Source: Limosilactobacillus ingluviei DSM 15946 | Lineage (GTDB): Bacteria > Bacillota > Bacilli > Lactobacillales > Lactobacillaceae | DNA: 64,000 nt | NCBI RefSeq assembly: GCF_001435775.1 | Contig: NZ_AZFK01000004.1 | Coordinates: forward strand, 1 to 64,000 | Direction: 5' to 3' | Shown: piece after piece, positions 18,522 through 28,398 of the stretch | How positions within the stretch are numbered: the stretch's first letter is position 1 | How the letters are laid out: every line of letters starts with the position of its first letter | Position numbers and translations under genes: made by a program | Notes under the pieces: model-generated | Told to the model about the DNA's origin: nothing | Database searches by the model: none | What the model saw: only the letters and a program-made list of their open reading frames with translations

Positions 18522-19877
18522 TTAGTTAAAAAAATGATTATAGATAACTTGCACCGCCCGATCACAATCCGCTGGATCGGTGCCAATCATGGTCGCAATT
18601 TTTGAGGCTCCCTGGTTAATCATTTGTACGGCGATTTTTTCGTGCGCCAGGGTTGCCAAAATTTCGGCCGGAATTGTTGGCGAGCTTGCCATGCCTTCTC
18701 CAACGATGGTAATCAGCGCAAATTCATTAATCCATTCTAAGCGGTCGGGATTAATGGTGGTTTGAATTTCATCACAAATCTCATCGACTAATTCTGGGGT
18801 TAGGTGATGTTGATCAAAGACAATGGTAATGTCATCAATGCCCGATGGCATATGCTCGTATGGGACTTCGTGAGCATCCAAAATTTTTAAGATTTGCAGG
18901 GTGAAGCCAGCTTCCTTGTTTAGCAAGTATTTATGCAAATAAAGGGCAGCAAAGTGCTTGCCAGCGGCGATCCCGGTAATGGGCCGGGTCGGGGTAAAAT
19001 CACGGTCGGTTACGATCATGGTCCCAGGCTTATCCGGAGCCAATGTATTCTTGACGTTAATTGGTACGCGGGCGGCGATGGCTGGGAGCAGTGCTTCATC
19101 GTGGAAGACGGAGAAACCAGCGTAAGACAGCTCGCGCATTTCCCGGTAGGTCATCACTTTAATCGGCGTTGGGGAGGCAACTAACTTTGGATCGACGGCA
19201 AAAATGGCGTCAACGTCAGTAAAGTTTTCGTAACGTTCGGCCCCTAAGCCGCGGGCTAAAATAGCGCCGGTAACGTCAGAGCCGCCCCGTGAAAAGGTGG
19301 CAATGTAGCCGGCCATGGTAAACCCAAAGAACCCAGGAACGACGATTCGCTCATCTGGAGCTAACTGAAAGTCTGCCAGTAAGTGATAAGTTTCTGGGGC
19401 CACCATGGCGTTATTAGGGGTCCCCGTAACCATAATCCCAATTTCTTTAGGATCAACAAACCGGGCCTTAAGTCCCAGGTGATTTAAAATGGCAGCCAAC
19501 AACTGCGCGTTTAAGCGTTCACCATGCGCCTTAAAGGTTGCGAGGCGGTAAGCAGCCGTTGGATAATCACCGTTTGGCAACTCATTTAACGCGCCTTTAA
19601 TGGGCGTTAATGCGCTTGCGGGTAAATTAAAGTGCGCGGCAATGGCTTGGTAACGGTCAAAAATTTCCTTGATGATGGCTTGAGAATTTTGCTGGTTTTG
19701 GCCGCTTTGCGCGTATTGAATCAACAGATCCGTGACCTTGGTATCGTCGTGATGACGTTTGCCCGGGGCGGACGTAACGATTACTTGCCGGGCCGGATCG
19801 GCTTGGATAATGCGGACCGCTTGTGCGACAGCTGCTCCGTTTGCCAACGAACTGCCACCGAATTTAATGACTTTCAT
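18522..19877 (-). CDS. lysC: aspartate kinase
   Basis: This 451-residue enzyme phosphorylates aspartate, the entry to lysine/DAP, threonine and methionine. It opens with KVIKFGGSSLA, then has ITSAPGKRHHDDTKVTDLL (about 34-52) and RGGSDVTGAILARGL near residue 198. Two ACT-type regulatory regions are expected in the last 130 residues (LQILKILDAHEVPYEHMPSG and ITIVGEGMASSPTIPAEIL). It is the monofunctional single-chain type, with no homoserine dehydrogenase fusion. It is the first gene of lysC-dapF, and its promoter lies 43-70 bp upstream with palindromic sequence over the -10. GGAG precedes the ATG at normal distance. Confidence 0.95.
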   Translation of the reverse strand: MKVIKFGGSSLANGAAVAQAVRIIQADPARQVIVTSAPGKRHHDDTKVTDLLIQYAQSGQNQQNSQAIIKEIFDRYQAIAAHFNLPASALTPIKGALNELPNGDYPTAAYRLATFKAHGERLNAQLLAAILNHLGLKARFVDPKEIGIMVTGTPNNAMVAPETYHLLADFQLAPDERIVVPGFFGFTMAGYIATFSRGGSDVTGAILARGLGAERYENFTDVDAIFAVDPKLVASPTPIKVMTYREMRELSYAGFSVFHDEALLPAIAARVPINVKNTLAPDKPGTMIVTDRDFTPTRPITGIAAGKHFAALYLHKYLLNKEAGFTLQILKILDAHEVPYEHMPSGIDDITIVFDQHHLTPELVDEICDEIQTTINPDRLEWINEFALITIVGEGMASSPTIPAEILATLAHEKIAVQMINQGASKIATMIGTDPADCDRAVQVIYNHFFN

Positions 19878-19901
19878 AATTATGCACTCCTTGGTAATTA
19901 A

Positions 19902-19948
19902 CCGAAAATATTTTAATAGAATTCTAACACTATTTTTCGGTCTGACAA
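19902..19948 (-). promoter_or_regulatory. lysC promoter with nested palindromes
   Basis: On the minus strand, TTGTCA (19948-19943) and TAGAAT (19926-19921) are 16 bp apart, with a TG extended -10. The perfect palindrome TAGAATTCTA (19917-19926) contains the -10. A wider inverted repeat, CCGAAAATA (19902-19910) and TATTTTTCGG (19931-19940), brackets it. This looks like an operator. No matching regulator gene is in the window. Confidence 0.55.
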
Positions 19949-20043
19949 GTAAAAAGTGCAGATAAAACGTTGTACTAACGAGTCAGAAACAGGTTCAGAC
20001 AATAGTAGAAAAACGATGAAATTAAAGCGAAATTAAAAAAGAC

Positions 20044-20070
20044 TTGACGTCGTCGCCGAATAATTATAAA
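20044..20070 (+). promoter_or_regulatory. promoter of the L-box/lysA transcript
   Basis: TTGACG and TATAAA are separated by 15 bp, just before the first conserved bases of the lysine riboswitch. Confidence 0.5.
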
Positions 20071-20075
20071 CTACC

Positions 20076-20260
20076 AGTAAATCGAAGAGGCGCAGCCAAC
20101 AAGAGTAACGATTTGGAGTTTTTCTCAACGAGGAAGAATTGCGAAAGGGGAGGTTGCCGAAGCGATCATGGATGAGAATTAAATGATCAGCTGGGTCGGC
20201 GCAGAAGATGCGTCGGACTGTCGTAGGACAATAAGAGCCTGCGGTGCGCTATCGACTTTA
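20076..20260 (+). promoter_or_regulatory. lysine riboswitch (L box)
   Basis: The conserved core is visible: GAGGCGCAGCCAACAAGAGTA (20085-20105), GGGGAGGTTGCCGAAGCGA (about 20147-20165), GCTGGGTCGGCGCAGAAG and GTCGGACTGTCGTAGGAC. Closing P1 pairing is possible between TAAATCGA at the 5' end and TCGACTTTA at 20252-20260. It lies in front of a rho-independent terminator and lysA, so lysine binding should reduce transcription of the whole lysA-asd operon. Confidence 0.93.
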
Positions 20261-20281
20261 TTCAAGGAACCCAAACTTGGT

Positions 20282-20315
20282 AAGCCCCGAAGTGCACCCG
20301 CTTTGGGGCTTTTTA
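20282..20315 (+). terminator. regulated terminator of the L-box
   Basis: AAGCCCCGAAG pairs with CTTTGGGGCTT, followed by TTTTT. It is the expression platform of the lysine riboswitch. Confidence 0.88.
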
Positions 20316-20342
20316 AGTGCCTGCAGAAACGGGAGGATTTCA

Positions 20343-21653
20343 ATGCAACAAACAACGCAACCACTAGCAGTGAATGCAGCCGGCCATTTAGAAATTGGTG
20401 GGGTTGATAGTTTAGCGTTAGCAAAGCAATATCAAACCCCATTGGTCGTCTACGATGTGGCAAAAATTCGGGAACAAATTCGGCGCTTTAAGCAGGTGTT
20501 TGAAGCCGCAGGAGTTGAGTACGCCGTTTCTTTTGCCAGCAAGGCGCTGTCGATCAAAGCGATCTACCAGGTGATGCAAGCCGAAGGTGCGCACGCGGAT
20601 GTGGTGTCTGGTGGTGAAATTTATACTGCGCAAACCGCAGGATTTCCAATGGCCAGGGTCAGTTTTCATGGTAACAATAAATCCCGGGCCGAATTGGAAC
20701 AAGCACTGGATGCTGGGGTCGGCATGATTGTCGTTGACAATTTTCATGAAATTGAATTGTTGAAAACATTATTAACGGAACGAAATGTCATGCAAAAGGT
20801 CATGGTGCGGATTACCCCAGGCATTACCGCCCACACCAACGAATATATTCAAACCGGTCAGGTTGATTCCAAATTTGGTTTTGATCTGGCCTCAGGGCAA
20901 GCGGATCAAGCAATTCAGGCTCTGTTAGCGGATTCGCACTTCAAAGTAATGGGTTTGCATGCCCACATTGGCTCCCAAATCTTTGACGTGCAAGGTTTTG
21001 CGGGGGTGGCACAGAAACTAGTTGAAGTGGCTAAGCACTGGCAAACTAAGTTTGATTATGTACCAACGATTGTCAATGTTGGGGGCGGCTTTGGAATTCG
21101 GTACGTCAGTGCTGATCATCCCCAAGCTCCCGAACAATTTGTGGCCACAATTGTCAGCGAGATCCAAAAGGCGACCCAGGCCGCTAACTTGCCAATGCCG
21201 GCGATTTGGATTGAACCTGGGCGGTCACTAGTGGGGCCAGCCGGTTTTAATCTTTACACGGTGGGCAGTCGCAAGGAAATTCCTGGTTACGCCCCGTTTG
21301 TGTCAGTTGACGGGGGGATGGGTGATAACATCCGGCCGGCTTTATACCAAGCGGAATATGAAACAGTGTTGGCTAAGGCCCCCCAAGCCCCAGCAGAAGA
21401 AACGGTGCGCATTGCAGGGAAGTATTGTGAGTCTGGGGATATTTTGAGTCAACACCAAGCTTTACCGAAGACCGTTCCTGGCGACGTCTTGGCAATGCTG
21501 GCAACCGGGGCCTATGGTTTCTCGATGGCTTCAAATTATAACCGGAACCCGCGGCCGGCCGTCGTATTTGCTGAAAATGGTCAGAGCCAACTGGTGGTGA
21601 AGCGGGAAAGTTACGCGGACCTGGTTCAAAATGATTTAGACTACCGAGCATAA
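20343..21653 (+). CDS. lysA: diaminopimelate decarboxylase
   Basis: This 436-residue PLP enzyme (alanine racemase-like fold, group IV decarboxylase) makes L-lysine from meso-[18 protein letters not shown] holds the PLP lysine, [18 protein letters not shown] and GGGFGIRY are the PLP phosphate-binding loops, [11 protein letters not shown] binds substrate, and CESGDIL carries the active-site Cys from the other subunit. The ATG at 20343 follows GGGAGG. A longer in-frame reading runs back into the riboswitch terminator and is not credible. First gene of the L-box operon. Confidence 0.96.
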   Translation: MQQTTQPLAVNAAGHLEIGGVDSLALAKQYQTPLVVYDVAKIREQIRRFKQVFEAAGVEYAVSFASKALSIKAIYQVMQAEGAHADVVSGGEIYTAQTAGFPMARVSFHGNNKSRAELEQALDAGVGMIVVDNFHEIELLKTLLTERNVMQKVMVRITPGITAHTNEYIQTGQVDSKFGFDLASGQADQAIQALLADSHFKVMGLHAHIGSQIFDVQGFAGVAQKLVEVAKHWQTKFDYVPTIVNVGGGFGIRYVSADHPQAPEQFVATIVSEIQKATQAANLPMPAIWIEPGRSLVGPAGFNLYTVGSRKEIPGYAPFVSVDGGMGDNIRPALYQAEYETVLAKAPQAPAEETVRIAGKYCESGDILSQHQALPKTVPGDVLAMLATGAYGFSMASNYNRNPRPAVVFAENGQSQLVVKRESYADLVQNDLDYRA

Positions 21654-21681
21654 ATATACCTATTATATATTGGAGGATAAA

Positions 21682-22395
21682 ATGGCAACTTTAGATGCAC
21701 AAGCAATTATTAATTACATCGCAACAGCAGAAAAGAAGACGCCCGTCAAGGTTTACCTCAAGGGGGCGGACTTAACGGCTCTGGATTATCCTGCGGGCAC
21801 TGAACCGTTTGTGGAAGCGCACAGCGGGGTCTTGTTTGGAGATTGGCAAGTAATCAAGCCATTCTTGGCTGCGCATGAAACGGTCTTTACTGGGGTGCGG
21901 GTTGAAAACAATGCCCGCAATTCGGCAGTGCCGTTGTTGGACTTAAAGGAAGTCAACGCCCGGATTGAACCCGGCGCCATTATTCGGGATCAAGTTGTGA
22001 TTGGTGATAATGCCGTTGTGATGATGGGAGCGACCATTAATATTGGCGCCGAAGTTGGTGCCGGTTCAATGATTGATATGGGAGCGATCCTTGGTGGTCG
22101 GGCCATCGTCGGTAAGAACTGCCACATTGGTGCCGGGACGGTCTTGGCTGGGGTAGTGGAACCAGCTAGTGCGCAACCAGTCCGGGTTGATGATGATGTC
22201 TTGATTGGTGCCAATGCCGTTGTGATCGAAGGGGTTCACATTGGAAAAGGAGCGGTTGTCGCGGCCGGGGCGGTCGTAGTTGAAGACGTCCCAGCGGGCA
22301 AAGTAGTGGCTGGGGTCCCGGCCCGGGTGATCAAAGATGTTGATGAACAAACGTCCAGTAAGACGGGGTTAGAAGCTGATTTAAGAAAGTTGTGA
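21682..22395 (+). CDS. dapD: tetrahydrodipicolinate N-acetyltransferase
   Basis: This 237-residue acetyl-CoA-dependent acyltransferase places an acetyl group on tetrahydrodipicolinate, committing this organism to the acetyl branch. From about residue 100 the protein is a left-handed beta-helix of hexapeptide repeats ([20 protein letters not shown] and following). It carries the [20 protein letters not shown] segment and ends with [11 protein letters not shown], as in the B. subtilis-type acetylase. GGAGG precedes the ATG by 5 bp. Some annotations call this type dapH. It is 4 bp from the deacetylase gene. Confidence 0.95.
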   Translation: MATLDAQAIINYIATAEKKTPVKVYLKGADLTALDYPAGTEPFVEAHSGVLFGDWQVIKPFLAAHETVFTGVRVENNARNSAVPLLDLKEVNARIEPGAIIRDQVVIGDNAVVMMGATINIGAEVGAGSMIDMGAILGGRAIVGKNCHIGAGTVLAGVVEPASAQPVRVDDDVLIGANAVVIEGVHIGKGAVVAAGAVVVEDVPAGKVVAGVPARVIKDVDEQTSSKTGLEADLRKL

Positions 22396-22399
22396 TTAA

Positions 22400-23569
22400 A
22401 TGAGTTTAACAGAAGCAGAATTAATTCAGATTCGCCGTCATTTGCACCAAATTCCGGAATTGGCCTTGCAAGAAGTTCAGACCCATGCCTATCTTCGCTC
22501 GGTAATTGAACAGTTGGCGACGCCCTTCATGGAGCTTAAGACCCCGGCTGAGTTGCCAACGGCTCTCTTGGTTTTGATCAAGGGAACGGCGCCCCGCCGG
22601 ACAATTGGTTACCGTGCCGATATTGATGCTTTGCCAGTCACTGAGGCCACCGGCTTACCATATGCTTCTAAGCACCCAGGGGTGATGCACGCTTGTGGTC
22701 ACGACGTGCACATGACAGTGGCGTTGGGCGTCTTAAGTTACTTTGCCAGTCACCGGCCCCAAGATAATCTGCTCTTTTTCTTTCAACCAGCTGAAGAAAG
22801 TGAAAACGGTGGTAAATTGGTGTATGAAGCGGGGGTGTTTACCGGTCAGTGGCGACCGGATGAATTCTACGGCTTGCACGACAATCCTGAGCTACCGGCC
22901 GGTGCAATTGGTTGTCGCTTAGGGACTTTGTTTGCAGGGACCACTGAATTTAATATTGAAATTGAAGGGGTTGGCGGGCACGCGGCCTTTCCTCATCAGG
23001 CCAATGATGCGGTGGTGGCGATGGGCACCCTGATTACTCAAATTCAAACAATTGTGGCCCGCAACGTGGATCCCATCCAAAGTGGGGTGGTGACAATTGG
23101 TAAGGTGCAAGCAGGAACGATTCGTAATGTGATTGCTGATCACGCCCGCTTAGAAGGGACGATTCGGGGGCTGACCCAAGCCATGATTCTGACCATTGAT
23201 GAGCGCTTAAAAGCCTTGTGTCAAGGTTTAGAGACGGCATTTGGGGTTAAGGTCAAGCTGACTTTAAACCAAGGCGGATACTGGCCGGTTGAAAACAACC
23301 CCGCTTTGACGAAGCACTTGATTGAATATATGCGATCAGCGCCAGCCGTCAATTATGTTGAAACGGCGCCGGCAATGACAGGGGAAGACTTTGGCTATTT
23401 ATTGGCGAAATTTCCGGGGACGATGTTTTGGCTGGGGGTCGATTGTAATGCGCAATTACACTCGGCCAAATTAGCCCCACAGGAAAAGGCGATTCAGGCA
23501 GGGGTAACCGCGATTACGGGTTTCTTAACTGCCCGTATGCAACAAAACTATGAAGTAACGGCCAAATAA
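22400..23569 (+). CDS. ykuR: N-acetyldiaminopimelate deacetylase (M20, YkuR type)
   Basis: This 389-residue M20D amidohydrolase removes the acetyl group from N-acetyl-LL-DAP. Metal-binding positions are visible in [14 protein letters not shown] (His residues, with Cys as in M20D), [11 protein letters not shown] and [15 protein letters not shown], and the C-terminal His is in [11 protein letters not shown]. The dimerisation/lid domain begins near [16 protein letters not shown]. Its place directly after dapD in the L-box operon separates it from other M20D hydrolases such as hippurate hydrolase, which it resembles. Confidence 0.92.
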   Translation: MSLTEAELIQIRRHLHQIPELALQEVQTHAYLRSVIEQLATPFMELKTPAELPTALLVLIKGTAPRRTIGYRADIDALPVTEATGLPYASKHPGVMHACGHDVHMTVALGVLSYFASHRPQDNLLFFFQPAEESENGGKLVYEAGVFTGQWRPDEFYGLHDNPELPAGAIGCRLGTLFAGTTEFNIEIEGVGGHAAFPHQANDAVVAMGTLITQIQTIVARNVDPIQSGVVTIGKVQAGTIRNVIADHARLEGTIRGLTQAMILTIDERLKALCQGLETAFGVKVKLTLNQGGYWPVENNPALTKHLIEYMRSAPAVNYVETAPAMTGEDFGYLLAKFPGTMFWLGVDCNAQLHSAKLAPQEKAIQAGVTAITGFLTARMQQNYEVTAK

Positions 23570-23582
23570 GGGAGGCACAACG

Positions 23583-24512
23583 ATGGATTTAAAAGCAGCA
23601 GATTTAATGGTGGCAATTGTCACCCCGTTCACGGAAGCAAATGAAATTAATTACCCAGCGTTAGACCAACTGACGGAACATTTATTGGCAAATGGTGCCA
23701 ATGGGTTTGTGATTGGGGGAACGACGGGCGAAACGCCGACCTTGTCACATGACGAAAAGTTAGCCTTGTATCGGCACTTTGGTGCTTTAGTGGCGGGGCG
23801 CGTTCCCGTCATTGCCGGGACTGGCAGCAACAATACTGCCGAAACGATTGCCTTTACAAACGAAGTGGCGACCATTGATGGGATTGATGCCGCTTTGGTA
23901 GTGGTTCCGCCGTATAATAAGCCGAACCAACGGGGGATGCTGGCCCACTTCACAGCAGTTGCCGATGCGGTTGATTTGCCAATTATGATTTACAATATCC
24001 CGGGTCGGACGGGCGTTAAGATGGAAGTAGCGACCTTATTACAATTGGCGCAACATCCCCAAATTGTCGGGGTTAAGCAATGTGCCAGTCTCCCAGAAAT
24101 GCAAGCTTTGATCGAACAGGCACCGGCAGATTTTGCAATTTTCTCTGGTGAAGATGAACAAGCCTTGGTTACGAAAGTCTTGGGCGGTGCCGGGGTTATC
24201 TCTGTTGCGGGGCATGTTTACATCACCCAGTTGCGGGCCATGTACGATGCCTTAGCGCAAGGTGATGTGGCCAAGGCAGGTCAATTGCAACGTTGGTTGA
24301 CGCCCCGCATGGCGGCGCTCTTTATGTATCCTTCCCCATCACCAGTGAAGGCCGTTTTAAATGCGCAAGGTTTTGCGGTTGGGGGATGTCGCTTGCCAAT
24401 CGTAACGTTAAATGACGCAGAGAAACAAGAATTGGCTACGGCGTTGCAACTTCCAGCCAGCGCTTTAACTGATCAGCTACCGTTGGATCTAGGAGGTGAT
24501 TTGGATGCCTAA
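23583..24512 (+). CDS. dapA: 4-hydroxy-tetrahydrodipicolinate synthase
   Basis: This 309-residue TIM-barrel aldolase condenses pyruvate with aspartate semialdehyde. IVTPFTE near the N-terminus, [18 protein letters not shown] (Thr-Thr pair), PYYNKPxQ-like [24 protein letters not shown] (active-site Tyr) and VGVKQCAS (Schiff-base Lys) are present. The Lys motif has Gln-Cys-Ala-Ser instead of the common Glu-Ala, as in many Firmicutes. The end overlaps dapB by 8 bp. GGGAGG precedes the ATG. Confidence 0.96.
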   Translation: MDLKAADLMVAIVTPFTEANEINYPALDQLTEHLLANGANGFVIGGTTGETPTLSHDEKLALYRHFGALVAGRVPVIAGTGSNNTAETIAFTNEVATIDGIDAALVVVPPYNKPNQRGMLAHFTAVADAVDLPIMIYNIPGRTGVKMEVATLLQLAQHPQIVGVKQCASLPEMQALIEQAPADFAIFSGEDEQALVTKVLGGAGVISVAGHVYITQLRAMYDALAQGDVAKAGQLQRWLTPRMAALFMYPSPSPVKAVLNAQGFAVGGCRLPIVTLNDAEKQELATALQLPASALTDQLPLDLGGDLDA

Positions 24513-25269
24513 GGTTTTAATTGCTGGTTATACTGGGGCGATGGGCCGGTATGCGACGGCTTTAGTCAATGGAATGGCTGATTTTGAAGTTACCGCTGGT
24601 TTGGCGCCACATGATGCCCCGACGGAATTGCCAGCGGGTGCCAAACGTTATCATTCATTAGCGGAAGTCGAAGCTAGCGTGGCTGATATTTGGCTAGATT
24701 TTACCGTGCCCGGAGCGGTGAAAGAAAACGTAACCTATGCGTTAACGCATGGCTTTACCCCGATTGTCGGGACGACGGGCTTGAGTCCGGCTGATGTTGC
24801 AGAATTGCAAGATTTGGCGAAGCAAAATGGGCAAGGTGGTTTGATTGCTCCCAACTTTGGTATGAGTGCGGTCTTATTAATGAAGTTTGCTAAGGAAGCG
24901 GCCACCTATTTCCCGGATGCAGAAGTAATTGAGATGCACCACGAAGATAAAAAGGATGCCCCGTCCGGGACGGCGCTGACTACCGCCCAAATGATTGCTG
25001 CCGCGCGGACCAGTCATCCCCGTCCCCACAGCAGTCAGGAAAGTGTCCCTGGGGCGTTGGGCGCGCAAGTCGATGGTGTGGCAGTTCACGCGGTTCGCTT
25101 ACCAGGGTACGTTGCCCATGAACAAGTTTTGTTCGGGGGTCCCGGCGAAGCCTTGACCATTCGTCAGGATTCGTTTGACCGTTCTTCATTTATGAGTGGG
25201 GTCAAAGTTGCCCTAGAAAAGGCGGCTGATTTAAACGAGTTGGTCTTTGGACTAGAAACGATTTTGTAA
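24505..25269 (+). CDS. dapB: 4-hydroxy-tetrahydrodipicolinate reductase
   Basis: This 254-residue NAD(P)H reductase acts after dapA. Motifs are the N-terminal nucleotide-binding AGYTGAMGR (a variant of GaxGrMGr), [41 protein letters not shown] (catalytic region), [16 protein letters not shown] (HHxxKxDAPSGT) and [23 protein letters not shown] perfect AGGAGGTGAT lies inside the end of dapA, 6 bp before this ATG, fixing the start. A GTG 9 bp upstream overlaps that ribosome binding site. Confidence 0.96.
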   Translation: MPKVLIAGYTGAMGRYATALVNGMADFEVTAGLAPHDAPTELPAGAKRYHSLAEVEASVADIWLDFTVPGAVKENVTYALTHGFTPIVGTTGLSPADVAELQDLAKQNGQGGLIAPNFGMSAVLLMKFAKEAATYFPDAEVIEMHHEDKKDAPSGTALTTAQMIAAARTSHPRPHSSQESVPGALGAQVDGVAVHAVRLPGYVAHEQVLFGGPGEALTIRQDSFDRSSFMSGVKVALEKAADLNELVFGLETIL

Positions 25270-25291
25270 TGAAATAAAAAGGGGTTACAGC

Positions 25292-26473
25292 ATGCCACAA
25301 TTAGCACACGCACTACACGGGATGGGAAACCGGATTTTACAACAAACGCCACCAGCGCAAATTCGCGCGTTTGACCAAGAAATTTCGGCCGTACCAGAGC
25401 TAGTTAAATTAACTTTAGGTGAGCCGGGTTTTGATGTCCCGACGCACATTAAGCAAGCCGCCATCCAAAGTATTCACGATAATGATTCGCACTATGCGGC
25501 AGCAGCCGGGAAATTGCCACTGCGGCAAGCCATTGCAACCAATTTAAAACAACGCTATGGGGTTGATTACCAACCGGATGGTGAGGTGGTTGTAACTAAT
25601 GGGGCGACCGAAGCCTTAACGGCAAGCCTGTTAAGTTTATTGAATCCTGGCGATAAAGTAATTATTCCCACCCCAGGTTATGCCTTGTATCAACCGTTAG
25701 TTGCCTACACGGGCGCCCAACCCGTGGAAGTTAATACCCGGGCGGATGGGTTTGTTTTGACGCCGGAAAAGTTAGCTGCTGTCATTGAGGCCAACGCGCC
25801 AGTAAAGGCCCTGCTGTTAAATTTCCCGGTCAATCCAACGGGCCGAACTTATCAGCAAGCTGAATTAGCTGCCTTGGCCGCGGTGGCTAAACAGTACCAT
25901 CTTTTGGTCTTGGCGGATGAAATCTATGGGGATTTGACGTATGATCATCGCCATTACTCGATGGTTGAAGCTTTGCCTGAGCAAACGGTGTTGATTTCGG
26001 GGCTGTCTAAGTCACACGCGATGACGGGGTGGCGGATTGGGTATCTCGCGGGCCCGGCCGCGTTGGTTCAGCAAATTGCTAAGATGCATTCGTTTTTAGT
26101 GACGTGCATTAATGATACAGCCCAAGCTGCTGCACTCGAGGCAATTGAAAATGGCCAGGACGATCCCGTCAAGTTCCGGCAGGAATACGAGCACCGCCGG
26201 AACTTAATGATCGAAGCGCTCACGGCGGCTGGCTTTGAAATGGCAACCCCTGAGGGGGCCTTTTACCTGTTTGCCAAGATTCCTGCTCAATATGGCGATG
26301 ATGATTTTGCCTTTGCGCGGGTCTTGGCCAAGCAAGCGCGGGTCGGGGTAATTCCTGGTAGCGTCTTTGGTCCTGGCGGTGAAGGGTACGTCCGGTTGTC
26401 ATACGCCGCTGATGAAGCCGATATAAAAGTGGCCATGGCGCGCATCCAAGCCTTTATGGCGGCCCAAAATTAA
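25292..26473 (+). CDS. patA: aminotransferase, probable N-acetyl-LL-diaminopimelate aminotransferase
   Basis: This is a 393-residue fold-type I PLP aminotransferase. LGEPGFDVPTHIKQAA (N-terminal substrate loop), TNGATEALTASLLSLLNPGD, NFPVNPTGRTY, LADEIYGDLTYD and SGLSKSHAMTGWRIGYLAGP (PLP lysine in SKSHA) are present. Family members such as B. subtilis PatA carry out the N-acetyl-DAP step in this pathway. The assignment rests on its position between dapB and asd in the L-box operon, since substrate cannot be read from sequence. GGGG before the ATG is a moderate ribosome binding site. Confidence 0.88.
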   Translation: MPQLAHALHGMGNRILQQTPPAQIRAFDQEISAVPELVKLTLGEPGFDVPTHIKQAAIQSIHDNDSHYAAAAGKLPLRQAIATNLKQRYGVDYQPDGEVVVTNGATEALTASLLSLLNPGDKVIIPTPGYALYQPLVAYTGAQPVEVNTRADGFVLTPEKLAAVIEANAPVKALLLNFPVNPTGRTYQQAELAALAAVAKQYHLLVLADEIYGDLTYDHRHYSMVEALPEQTVLISGLSKSHAMTGWRIGYLAGPAALVQQIAKMHSFLVTCINDTAQAAALEAIENGQDDPVKFRQEYEHRRNLMIEALTAAGFEMATPEGAFYLFAKIPAQYGDDDFAFARVLAKQARVGVIPGSVFGPGGEGYVRLSYAADEADIKVAMARIQAFMAAQN

Positions 26474-26511
26474 AGTGATTAGCAAAACGAGTGAAGCAAA
26501 AGGAGACAATT

Positions 26512-27564
26512 ATGGCAAAGGAATATGTAGTAGCAATTCTAGGGGCAACCGGTGCGGTTGGGCACCGGATGATTGAACAATTGGCAGCGTCCTCGATTCC
26601 AGTCAAGCAAGTAAAGTTATTAGCATCGGCCCGGTCAGCGGGGAAGCAAATGCAATTTCGGGATCAGATGCTGACGGTTGAAGAAACCACCCCGGCTTCT
26701 TTTGAGGGGGTGGACTTGGTATTGAGTTCGGCTGGCGGTGCCACGTCAAAGCGGTTCTTACCCGAAGCAGTTAAGCGGGGAGCGGTTTGTGTGGATAACA
26801 CCAGTTATTTCCGGATGGACCCAACAGTACCATTAGTGGTTCCTGAAGTTAATCCCGAGGCCTTGGCCCACCACCAGGGGATTATTGCCAACCCGAATTG
26901 TTCAACCATTCAAATGGTTGTGGCCTTGGAACCAATTCGACAGGCCTTTGGTTTAAAGCAAGTGATTGTGTCGACTTATCAGGCAGCCTCCGGAGCGGGC
27001 CAAAGCGCATTAAATGAATTTAAGGCCCAAGCCCAAGCCTACTTAAATGGCGAAGAAATGCAGGCGGAAATTCTGCCAACGAAAGGGGATAAGCGCCACT
27101 ATCCCTTGGCCTTTAATTTGTTGCCGCAAATCGATGTCTTAGAAGAAAACGGGTACTCGCATGAAGAATGGAAGATGATTCATGAAACCAAGAAGATCAT
27201 GTTTGGCGACATGAATTCACCAGCCGTTAAGGTAACGGCCACTTGTGTCCGGGTGCCAGTGGCAATTGGTCACGGGGAATCCGTCTACTTTACGGTAGAA
27301 GATGAAACGGCTACGGCTGAACAAATTCGGGCGGTCTTGGCCCAAGCCCCAGGGGTAGTTGTGCAAGATGATTTAGCCAACCAAGTCTACCCCCAACCAC
27401 TGCAAGCTGAAGGTAAAGGGGATACTTTTGTCGGTCGGATCCGGCCGGATTATGAAAATCCAGGTGCCTTTAACATGTGGATCGTCGCCGATAATCTGCT
27501 CAAAGGGGCGGCTTTGAATGCCGTTCAAAACGCGGAAGAATTGGTTAAGCGAGGCTTGATTTAA
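26512..27564 (+). CDS. asd: aspartate-semialdehyde dehydrogenase
   Basis: This 350-residue NADPH enzyme reduces aspartyl phosphate to the semialdehyde. VAILGATGAVGHRMIEQL binds NADP, LSSAGGATSKRF follows, NPNCSTIQMVVAL contains the catalytic Cys near residue 129, and the C-terminal VRVPVAIGHGESVYF carries the catalytic His. The ATG at 26512 follows AAAGGAG. The longer frame from 26491 is not supported by a ribosome binding site. Last gene of the seven-gene lysine operon, ended by a strong bidirectional terminator. Confidence 0.96.
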   Translation: MAKEYVVAILGATGAVGHRMIEQLAASSIPVKQVKLLASARSAGKQMQFRDQMLTVEETTPASFEGVDLVLSSAGGATSKRFLPEAVKRGAVCVDNTSYFRMDPTVPLVVPEVNPEALAHHQGIIANPNCSTIQMVVALEPIRQAFGLKQVIVSTYQAASGAGQSALNEFKAQAQAYLNGEEMQAEILPTKGDKRHYPLAFNLLPQIDVLEENGYSHEEWKMIHETKKIMFGDMNSPAVKVTATCVRVPVAIGHGESVYFTVEDETATAEQIRAVLAQAPGVVVQDDLANQVYPQPLQAEGKGDTFVGRIRPDYENPGAFNMWIVADNLLKGAALNAVQNAEELVKRGLI

Positions 27565-27567
27565 AGT

Positions 27568-27607
27568 AAAAAAGCGATGATGAAGCCAAAATTCATCATC
27601 GCTTTTT
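27568..27607. terminator. bidirectional terminator between asd and the flavin reductase gene
   Basis: AAAAAGCGATGATGA pairs perfectly with TCATCATCGCTTTTT, with A- and T-runs as its base. It serves the lysine operon on the plus strand and the convergent minus-strand gene. Confidence 0.93.
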
Positions 27608-27613
27608 ACGTTG

Positions 27614-28309
27614 CTAGTAGCCGTAGAGGACATCGCGGTGGATTTGATCGGCGTTAATTGCGCCCGTAGTTGTTAAGAAGGTTTGGACCGCGTCGATGAC
27701 GGTTTCACTGCCAGAGAGGAAATAATCGGCAGTGTTGCCGTAGTGTTGGGTAGTTGCTAACAAAGCGGCTTGGGCTGCCTGACGATTTTTTACAATGTGC
27801 AAGTGGAAATTAGCATGTTGGGCGGCCCACGCTTCGAAATCAGCTTGGTAGAGGTGGTAATCATGGGCCGTGAAAATCAATTCAATTGGGGTGGTGGTCT
27901 TTTGGCTCAGGGCGTCTTGAATTAAGGCGCGCAATGGTGTGATACCAACCCCGCTTGCGAACATGACCAATGGATGATCAAGAGTGGGCAAGGTAAAATT
28001 GCCTAACGGACCATAGATGGTCACGGCTTCACCTGGTTGCAACTCCAAGAGCTGGGTTTTAAAGCTGCTGGGCGTTTGCCGGGTCCGGGTGGCTAACTGC
28101 AAGTAGCCAGCTTCTTCTGGGGCAGCGGGCGAAAGGGCGCGAACCTTTTTTTGGTCGGTTACGGCTTTGGTTGGCAGGCCCAGTCGAATATACTGGCCGC
28201 TTTGCCAATGGAGACCCGCAGGAATTTTAACCTTTAATTCATAGTAGTCGTTTGCGACATGAGTGAGGGATAAGACCTCACTTTGGTAGCTTGGTAAGTC
28301 AGTTGCCAT
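27614..28309 (-). CDS. FAD-binding oxidoreductase of the ferredoxin/flavin reductase family
   Basis: This 231-residue protein has two domains. The first is an FAD-binding beta-barrel with LHWQSGQYIRLGLP in place of the usual RxYS-containing strand. The second is an NAD(P)-binding domain starting at PLVMFASGVGITPLRALIQ (the GxGxxP motif) with TAHDYHLYQADFEAW and FLSGSETVIDAVQTFL. No 2Fe-2S motif is present. It may reduce flavins or pass electrons to an unidentified partner. It is monocistronic on the minus strand with AAAGGAATTC before the ATG. The electron acceptor is unknown. Confidence 0.78.
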   Translation of the reverse strand: MATDLPSYQSEVLSLTHVANDYYELKVKIPAGLHWQSGQYIRLGLPTKAVTDQKKVRALSPAAPEEAGYLQLATRTRQTPSSFKTQLLELQPGEAVTIYGPLGNFTLPTLDHPLVMFASGVGITPLRALIQDALSQKTTTPIELIFTAHDYHLYQADFEAWAAQHANFHLHIVKNRQAAQAALLATTQHYGNTADYFLSGSETVIDAVQTFLTTTGAINADQIHRDVLYGY

Positions 28310-28384
28310 GTTGAATTCCTTTCTATAATGAAGTATAGGCGCATTATACCGAACTTAATCCCCAAAAGGAAAGAAAAAAGCCTT

Positions 28385-28398
28385 TAAAAGCGTTTTCA
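28385..28398 (+). promoter_or_regulatory. cre-like site upstream of patB
   Basis: TAAAAGCGTTTTCA differs from the CcpA consensus TGWAANCGNTNWCA at one position (A for G). The extended -10 TGTTAAACT follows at 28404-28412, so a bound CcpA would cover the -35 region and repress. Confidence 0.6.

Noticed and set aside
19949-20043. Possible second lysine riboswitch on the minus strand for lysC
   Set aside because: None of the conserved L-box core sequences occur on the minus strand between lysC and the plus-strand riboswitch.
20244-20342. N-terminal extension of lysA by 33 codons
   Set aside because: It runs through the riboswitch terminator. GGGAGG and the normal LysA start are at 20343.
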